Assembly: GCA_964030785.1 (NCBI GenBank)
Contig: OZ034979.1
Location: 36,079,984-36,143,983, forward strand
DNA: 64,000 nt
Reading direction: 5' to 3'
DNA from: Siderastrea siderea
Lineage: Eukaryota > Cnidaria > Anthozoa > Scleractinia > Rhizangiidae
Part shown: one piece after another, positions 58,036 to 64,000 of the stretch
How the letters are laid out: every line of letters begins with the position of its first letter
Numbering within the stretch: position 1 is the first letter of the stretch
Translations under genes and position numbers: made by a program
The notes under the pieces: model-generated
The model's input: only the letters and a program-made list of their open reading frames with translations
Told to the model about the DNA's origin: nothing
Databases searched by the model: none

Positions 58036-58245
58036 CCTAAACCAGGCATAACTAATCGATGACATCAATGACATCAATGAAATCAATGAGTAATCAATGG
58101 GTAATCGATAGGTAATCAGTTGATTGGTCATTGATTATTGCCGATGATCAATGAGTAATCGATGACTAATCGATAGGCCACAAAATTTTTGGTCATCGAT
58201 TAGTCATCGATTGCATCGATTAGTCATTGATTGCATTGATTAGTC

Positions 58246-58812
58246 ATGGACTGTGAAACTTCTACAAAGATTTCAAACAAGATGTTCCGTTCTCGAAAAT
58301 ACACCGTTCTGGACTCTTTTCGGTTCGTCCAAAAAATTCCAGCAACTCCATCTTCTGAAGGCATCCTTTTACTCGATGACAAAATTCTCTCAGAAATCGA
58401 GGGCCACCCTCAGAGACTGGAGATGGAACAAAAGAAATTGAAGGAAGCGGAAGAGAAAGAAAAGAATGAAAAAATAGAACGTATGAAACAGGGGCCTGCC
58501 GAAAATATGACAGTAGCGGTTCTAAAACATCTCTTAAAAGATAAAGGAATCGCGTTTAGCTCAAAGGCAAAAAAATCGGATCTTGTAAAAATATTTAATA
58601 CTCAAGCTTGTACACGCCATAACATTGTTACATTATCATGGTTACACGTGAAAAGAGCACCAACAGGAGAAATGCTTGCAGCTGTTACGGTGCCTAATGT
58701 AACTGCTTATGACGGCTGTTTCCCTAAGCCGAAGCAGTTTTACTTTACTGACAAACATCCACCGAACAAAATCTATAACCACGTAGTCGATTCTTGTCAG
58801 CGTTCTTGTTAG
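58246..58812 (+). CDS. SAP-domain protein encoded within an inverted-repeat element
   Basis: 188 codons. An N-terminal region with FRSRKYTVLDSFRFVQKIP is followed by a charged, probably coiled helix (residues about 60-85, KKLKEAEEKEKNEKIERMKQ). A SAP-like helix-extended-helix DNA-binding motif lies at about 88-118 (MTVAVLKHLLKDKGIAFSSK, then KSDLVKIF). The Cys/His-containing C-terminus ends HVVDSCQRSC. The ATG lies just inside the left repeat arm. No transposase catalytic domain is seen. A second frame at 58,918-59,109 could be a detached continuation. Possible roles, as inference only: terminus binding or a non-autonomous remnant of a larger transposase. Confidence 0.65.
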   Translation: MDCETSTKISNKMFRSRKYTVLDSFRFVQKIPATPSSEGILLLDDKILSEIEGHPQRLEMEQKKLKEAEEKEKNEKIERMKQGPAENMTVAVLKHLLKDKGIAFSSKAKKSDLVKIFNTQACTRHNIVTLSWLHVKRAPTGEMLAAVTVPNVTAYDGCFPKPKQFYFTDKHPPNKIYNHVVDSCQRSC

Positions 58813-58917
58813 TTTCACTTTCAGACTGGTTAGTTACTGTTCAGTTATACCTGTTTTGTTATTAATTGAAGAGTTGGGTAAAGTGAAATATTGCACAATT
58901 AAGAATAATCTGTATTT

Positions 58918-59109
58918 GTGATTAGCACTTCACGTCTCGACATTCTTGAAGGTTATTTGACCTTTTGTGAAGGTGTAATTTCGTCAACAGGAACGCCAGT
59001 TAGAAAGAAAAATACGTCTAACACAGATAAAAAAATCACCAATGAAAAAAAATGGTACAAGAAAGCAAGAAATGTGTCTTTTGTGCGCAGTATAATGGTC
59101 GATGAGTAA
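58918..59109 (+). CDS. Short Lys-rich ORF in the same element
   Basis: 63 codons, starting MISTSRLDILEGYLTFCEGV and Lys/Asn-rich after that (KKITNEKKWYKKAR), ending in the right repeat arm. It follows the SAP-domain ORF by about 105 bases and may be a downstream piece of one ancestral gene. No known domain. Confidence 0.3.
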   Translation: MISTSRLDILEGYLTFCEGVISSTGTPVRKKNTSNTDKKITNEKKWYKKARNVSFVRSIMVDE

Positions 59110-59515
59110 TCGATGGGTCATCGATGAGTAATCAATAACATCAATAGGTAATCAATTACGTCAATGATTAATCGATGTCATCGATGAGTAATCGATAGGC
59201 CACAAAATTTTTGGGCTTCGATTAGTCATCGATTACTCATTGATCATCGCCAATAATCAATGACTAATCAACTGATTACCCATCGATTACTCATTGATTA
59301 CCAATTGATGTCATTGATTATCGATTAGTTATGCCTGGCCTAAAACAGAGTTCGGAGTTCACTTGACCTCATTCTCTCGTATCAGTTCTAGGACGTATTC
59401 TCAAGAACCTGGGCACGAGATTGTATGGTCAAAAGTCAAGCGTGACTTAGTGGACGTTTCGTAACAAACCAGCGTGCGTGACACTGACAACTAACTTACG
59501 GGAAAAATTTCCCAT

Positions 59516-59982
59516 ACCATAAACTGCCGCTTATAAGGCCTTATAAGCCCTGGGCTTATACAACTTCGTAAGGGGTTTTTGGTGGGCTTATAAACGGAGG
59601 GGCTTATATCCAGGGGGGCATATAAGCGACATAAGAAAAACGTTTCGAAATGAGCCACAGCAGTGTTGATCGAAATACGTTTCTAATTTACCAGTTAACC
59701 TTTGAAACGTCATAATAAATCGAATTCATTTCAATTTTAACAACAAAATCAAAACTGCAGCAACACGAGTGCAACCTGAACGTAACAAACCAGAGGCTCA
59801 GAGTTCATCTTCGCAGTGTCCTGTGACAGTGTTTTTAAAACATAAAGAAAACAAGGAAAACTAGAGGGGGGCTTATATCCGGGGGGCTTATAACCGGATG
59901 TATTTTTTTGTTTACAGGTCACGGATGGGCCTATAACCGTTGGGACTTATAAGCGGGGGGCTTATAAGCGGAAGTTTACGGT
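59516..59982. mobile_element. CTTATAAGCCCC-rich MITE
   Basis: ACCATAAACTGCCGCTTATA at the left and GGAAGTTTACGGT at the right, with repeated GGGGCTTATA units inside both ends. No coding capacity. Confidence 0.7.
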
Positions 59983-60274
59983 ATATACAGGTGAATGGGC
60001 TCCTGACAGGTGGTGATCAGAGCAATCTGCAGTTATGCTTTTTTTTTCCTACTTGTATCGCAAAACTTTGCTGGATTCCGCTTGAAAGGCGGTAAACTTT
60101 AGAAAGCGATTCTAGTCTCTCGACCTCGTTCAAAACACGTTTAAATCGCATTTGTTCCTGCAAGAGGAAACATTTCGACAAACACGAGATATCCACTATT
60201 GGAATGTAGTTCCCAACCCCATTTCCGTCCCCTTTCCACGCCTGCCACGAAGACTACATGATCATGGGTTATAA

Positions 60275-60455
60275 ATTACTGGCTTTTACTTCGGGTAGAA
60301 ATACAGAATTTGCAAAACAACTAGTGTATTGTACTCTTTATTGTACGGTAGGGCATTGTTTTTCCCTGTGTGTTCATTGCTTTGAGTTTTTGTGTTTATT
60401 GTTTTTGCAAATTCTGTGTCTTCTACACGAAGTAAAAGCCAAATTATTCATCATT
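60275..60455. repeat. Short inverted repeat
   Basis: TGGCTTTTACTTCGGGTAGA with ACAGAATTTGCAAAACAA faces TTGTTTTTGCAAATTCTGTG with CACGAAGTAAAAGCCA. Likely a small MITE. Confidence 0.65.
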
Positions 60456-60479
60456 AGAAAGTTCTGACCGAACTGAACT

Positions 60480-61680
60480 TGTCAAGGAATCAATCAAGAA
60501 AGCAAGTAAGTCATTATTTTGCTTCAGACAAGATTGGGCAGTCAAGCACTCTCTTTCTTACTCTCGTTTTCTCTCAGATATGAATTGCTAGCGACCAATA
60601 AGCTCGCGCGCAAGAAAATGCGGACTCTTTTGCAATCTGAGACAAGTTATTACCAGTTTGCAATTTTAGTTTCTAAAAGCTCATATTCCTTTTAGCGCGC
60701 TTTTCCGGCTCGTAGTCCATCTTTTCATTCTAGAATTCAACCGCCTCATCTCTCGCCGAAATGTTCCCATCAGACGTTGATAATTTGCCACAGCTTATAC
60801 CTAACATTAACTGGTGTAATGTTTACTGAGAAGTTTCCAACACGAAACTATACATTTTTCAACTCCATTGCGGTGCTTTTTTACATCCGCTGTTGTTAAA
60901 GTCTTTGTTTTAGCGTCCTTATGTCGCTATTTAGCACGTTCAATCTAATCTTTAAGCGTCAAAATGAGGAAAAGTTTCGAAAAATCCTAACACCTTCAGT
61001 TAATTTAACTTTTAAACACAGAAATGAGCGAGACTAACAGGCGTCTTGTTGTTCATGCATTGACACTGCATGACTGAGCTCAAATACAGTGTCACCTATG
61101 TGTGGCCCACCAAAGTTGGCCTTTGAGTGATCTTCCCTTTTAGCCATTTTTGTTTTCATTGAAACGCCTCGGAAAAAAATGCACGATTGCAATGTTTATT
61201 GAGAACTGAAGGAATACCAGCTTAGAGCAGATCGGTCCCAATGCACTATAACTGAACGTAAACTACCTTGGGAAGTTAACCACACAGGCGTCACATGGAC
61301 GTGTCCCTTAAATTTACGTGTAAACTCTCATAATGAAACTTTGCAAACGCACTGGACCTGGGGTTGAATAATGCTGATTTATTTAAATAAAAAAAAAAGA
61401 ACCCTATCAAGTTGGCATAAAAATTTTACGCATATATTGTCGTTAAGAGGATTAAAAACATGAACAGCATGATCGGTTTCTTTAGCTTAGCCGCAGAACT
61501 GAAACCACATTTTATGCAAATGTCCTAATGGTCGCTTATTTTAGAGCTTCGGCGATTTAATAATAACAAAACTAGAAACAGTTTTCAATAGGGACCCTAA
61601 GGACGCTACTCGACCACGCGAAAATTCTTTAACACAACTGTTTAACAAGGACTCAGCGAAAAATACCTAAATCATTATGC
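60480..61680. other. No gene seen
   Basis: Spacer without recognised exon. Near 61,595 GGACGCTACTCGACCACGCG is related to a block in the 55.0/62.7-kb duplication. Confidence 0.45.
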
Positions 61681-62160
61681 GCCGATCAATTCGAAAGTTC
61701 AACATCCCCCCCCCCCGGGCAACTCCCCGGGCATTTGAACTTTTGAAGATTGGCTTGCTCAAATTCCCTCCCCTCGGGGCAAAAAGGCCGTTCAAATGCC
61801 CCACCAATTAGTACTGAAATACCTCTCCACCAAGCCAATAACGTCTTCAATCAAACACTTTACACGTTTTTCAGAGAGAGATATGCCGTAATGATACCTT
61901 CAAACTTCTTTTAAAGACGCATTTGAAAGAGTTATTCACTAACCAAAGCGAAATTCTATCTTGTAAATCCGTCAAAGCCTGTAAAAACCGAAAAAACTCA
62001 CGGCGTATTACGTCAGAACAAGAGATAAATCCGGTTCAAATTCCCCACCCTTTCAACACAACATTCAAATTCCCCCCTCCCCGGGTACGATGCACAGTCA
62101 AATGCCCGGGGTATGCCCGGGGGGGGATGTTGAAGTTTCGAATTGATCGGCGCATTACGC
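61681..62160 (+). mobile_element. C/G-tipped MITE, copy 2
   Basis: GCCGATCAATTCGAAAGTTC and poly-C at the left face GGGGATGTTGAAGTTTCG and AATTGATCGGCGCATTA at the right. Blocks match the 17,836-18,250 copy in reverse orientation. Confidence 0.8.
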
Positions 62161-62518
62161 TAACGATTCGAGTGATTTCGGTTCCGCGCACAAAAAGGGC
62201 TCTCAAACGATCTGCCTGCAGTTTGGCGTAATTCTCAGCAAACACCAACTATCGCCCTTCGACGGACCAATTTATTCACAACAATAAAAGCAGTTATAAA
62301 GCCCTACACAACATTCACTTACTGTCTCGCATCAAAGTTCTTCAGAGGTAAGCTTCAGCGACCGACAAACGATCCCGCTTTAGGATACCGAACATTCTCG
62401 ACTCCAGAACACTTCTCATTTGCGCAAAAGAGAGCTCTGGTGTCGAGAATGGGTTGCGAAAACAGTCTTGCATTAATAAGCTCGGAACAAAATTTTCCCG
62501 CTGCATCTGTTTATCTTT

Positions 62519-62945
62519 GCCCAAGCGCAAGATTTCTTTCTAGTCAAGTCACAACGGCCCCAATTGCGTCCTTACGAAGGGACGCTATGAAAGCGTTGCT
62601 CTAAATTTCAGAAAACAAACCGGATTGAAAAAATGTTAACTCAACAAACAATAACTGAACCTGATTGCTCTTCAACGTAGCAAAATTCCCTTAAGGACAC
62701 CACTCGACAACCGCAATCAGACTCAGTGGCTGTTAGATATCATCATGCGTTCCTGATTACTGACATGTTTTCCCATCGAAGTTGATCTCTAAAGAGGGAG
62801 CAAAAGGGAGCGAAGAAGATGAGGCCTTCGAGACTGAAATAAAACTCCAAAGTACAGAGTCAGACCACGGCGTCTCGTTGAAGGGAACAATACGACCAAA
62901 TGACAAAATGCGCTCGTGAAGTGATTCTTTATTTTGCAACACACT
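62519..62945. repeat. Segmental duplication, copy 2
   Basis: Matches 54,889-55,300 (CCCAAGCGCAAGATTTCTTT; GCAATCAGACTCAGTGGCTG; CAATACGACCAAATGACAAA). It differs by an insertion near 62,792-62,810. Confidence 0.85.
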
Positions 62946-62949
62946 GAAC

Positions 62950-64000
62950 TGATCCCGCGATAAAAGAAATACGACTTTCTTTCAGCGAGATTCTTTAATA
63001 CGTTCCATGCATGGCGAGACCCAGCGAGCCTGATCATGATATGCCGCGGAAGTGAATTCGGGTGCTTTAAAATTAGAATATACGTGCACATTTGGTGAAA
63101 GTTCTCGAAAAAGAACCAGGCATGGATTACCCTGTTCAGCCTACGCTTTTATCCGTTCCTGAACCTTGGGGGAATAACTCCGAGAGTGACTCAAACTATT
63201 GCAACGAAACTTCGTGTCTCGATAGTAACTCCAAAAACTGTTTTCTTTGAGGTCCGCCGGATGACCTGGTGACGTCCAATGATGAGGAAATTTTGACACG
63301 ATTTTCAAAATGGCCGGCCATCTTGGATCACCCATATAAGATTTCTTCCGCCTAATGATCAAGAAATGGAAAACGTAGCACATTTTTTTTTATTTCCATC
63401 TTTTTTAGCCAAATGCCTTTTAAAAGTTCCTCAGAAGAAACCTGATGACGTCACTCGTCGTGAAAATTACGCCATACACAGTCATACACCTTATTCCAAA
63501 ATGGCGGAAAATACATTACCGTATTTTCTCGAACCCCGAATAAACGCCGGGTCTACAGGGCCGAGTTCAAAATACCCCCCCCCCCCCCCCGCGTTTATTC
63601 GGGGTGCCGGCGTTTATTAGAGGTCCCGGCGTTTGGATTATGTGTCGTAACTGCATACTAGTTCTCTTTCTACCATTATATTTGAATTTACACACTGATG
63701 TTCAATCCAAACTACCTTTTACAATGAGCAGATGAAACAAACGACGCTACAGGTGTCGTGTCAATCTCTTTTAAATCATGGTAACTTTTCTACGGGCTTG
63801 TACATCAAGCAAGGATCATCTCGAGGGTCTTTCCAGCGTTTCTCCAGCAGTTACTTCAATCGTTCCGTAATTTTGCCTTTCTCAGAACTGATGGATCGAA
63901 CAGGAACCTCGCCACCACCTTGTTCTAAATTGCTTGCACAGTACGTTTGCTGTCGAGCAGTTACCAATACAGTTAACGTTGAGAAGAGTTCAACCACTGT
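62950..64000. other. Window end: no complete gene
   Basis: From about 63,517 an ATTACCGTATTTTCTCGAAC start with CCGAATAAACGCCGG and GGCGTTTATTCGGGG-like units, plus a poly-C run near 63,577, resembles another inverted-repeat element. No exon was recognised. Confidence 0.4.

Larger units (their letters stand above)
58042..59338. mobile_element. Inverted-repeat element with ATCGAT-iterated ends and a SAP-domain ORF
   Basis: Begins CCAGGCATAACTAATCGAT and ends ATCGATTAGTTATGCCTGG; CCTAAA flanks both ends (58036-58041, 59339-59344). About 200 bp at each end is built from degenerate repeats such as ATCAATGAGTAATCGAT, including a shared block GATAGGCCACAAAATTTTTG. The ORF starts at the inner edge of the left arm. 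1,297 bp in all. I do not recognise the superfamily; a 6-bp duplication is uncommon. Confidence 0.85.

Overview
The window is animal nuclear DNA, most likely from an anthozoan cnidarian such as a stony coral or sea anemone. That placement is my inference from three things: two intron-rich genes with canonical GT/AG splicing and close metazoan orthologues; the mix of mobile elements (a DIRS-type tyrosine-recombinase retroelement, Penelope-like elements, an L1/Tx1-like LINE, tRNA-derived SINEs, many short inverted-repeat elements); and the absence of any bacterial or organellar gene organisation. No search could be run.

Two complete host genes lie in tandem on the minus strand. Peptide:N-glycanase (NGLY1) runs from 28,189 down to 18,982; I could splice ten exons in frame into 491 codons with the full Cys-His-Asp triad and a C-terminal PAW domain, but no PUB domain. 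The Polycomb H3K27 methyltransferase E(z)/EZH2 runs from 54,490 down to 32,179; 22 exons splice in frame into 698 codons ending in the CXC and SET domains. Every junction in both models is GT/AG and the phases agree. The two proteins work in different systems (glycoprotein quality control; chromatin silencing), so their adjacency need not be functional.

The rest is mostly mobile DNA. Positions 1-5,030 hold a decayed DIRS-type retroelement (minus strand) plus a palindrome-rich tandem array. Positions 6,419-9,950 hold a frameshifted L1/Tx1-like LINE. Positions 10,002-14,742 are a nest of inverted-repeat elements, two with clean 9-bp target duplications. Positions 16,383-17,536 are a Penelope-like element with a GIY-YIG endonuclease and inverted terminal arms. 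Intron space in NGLY1 and EZH2 is packed with inverted-repeat elements, several flanked by TTAA (piggyBac-like).

From 54,500 to 64,000 there is a Penelope-like reverse transcriptase relic (55,820-56,500), an inverted-repeat element carrying a SAP-domain ORF (58,042-59,338), more short inverted-repeat elements, and a roughly 420-bp duplicated segment (54,889-55,300 and 62,519-62,945).

The items most worth a second look are the SAP-domain element, the hammerhead-like motif after a Penelope endonuclease remnant at 53,231-53,271, the decayed duplicate of EZH2 exon 3, an in-frame 66-nt candidate cassette exon in NGLY1, and the repeated nesting of elements inside one another.
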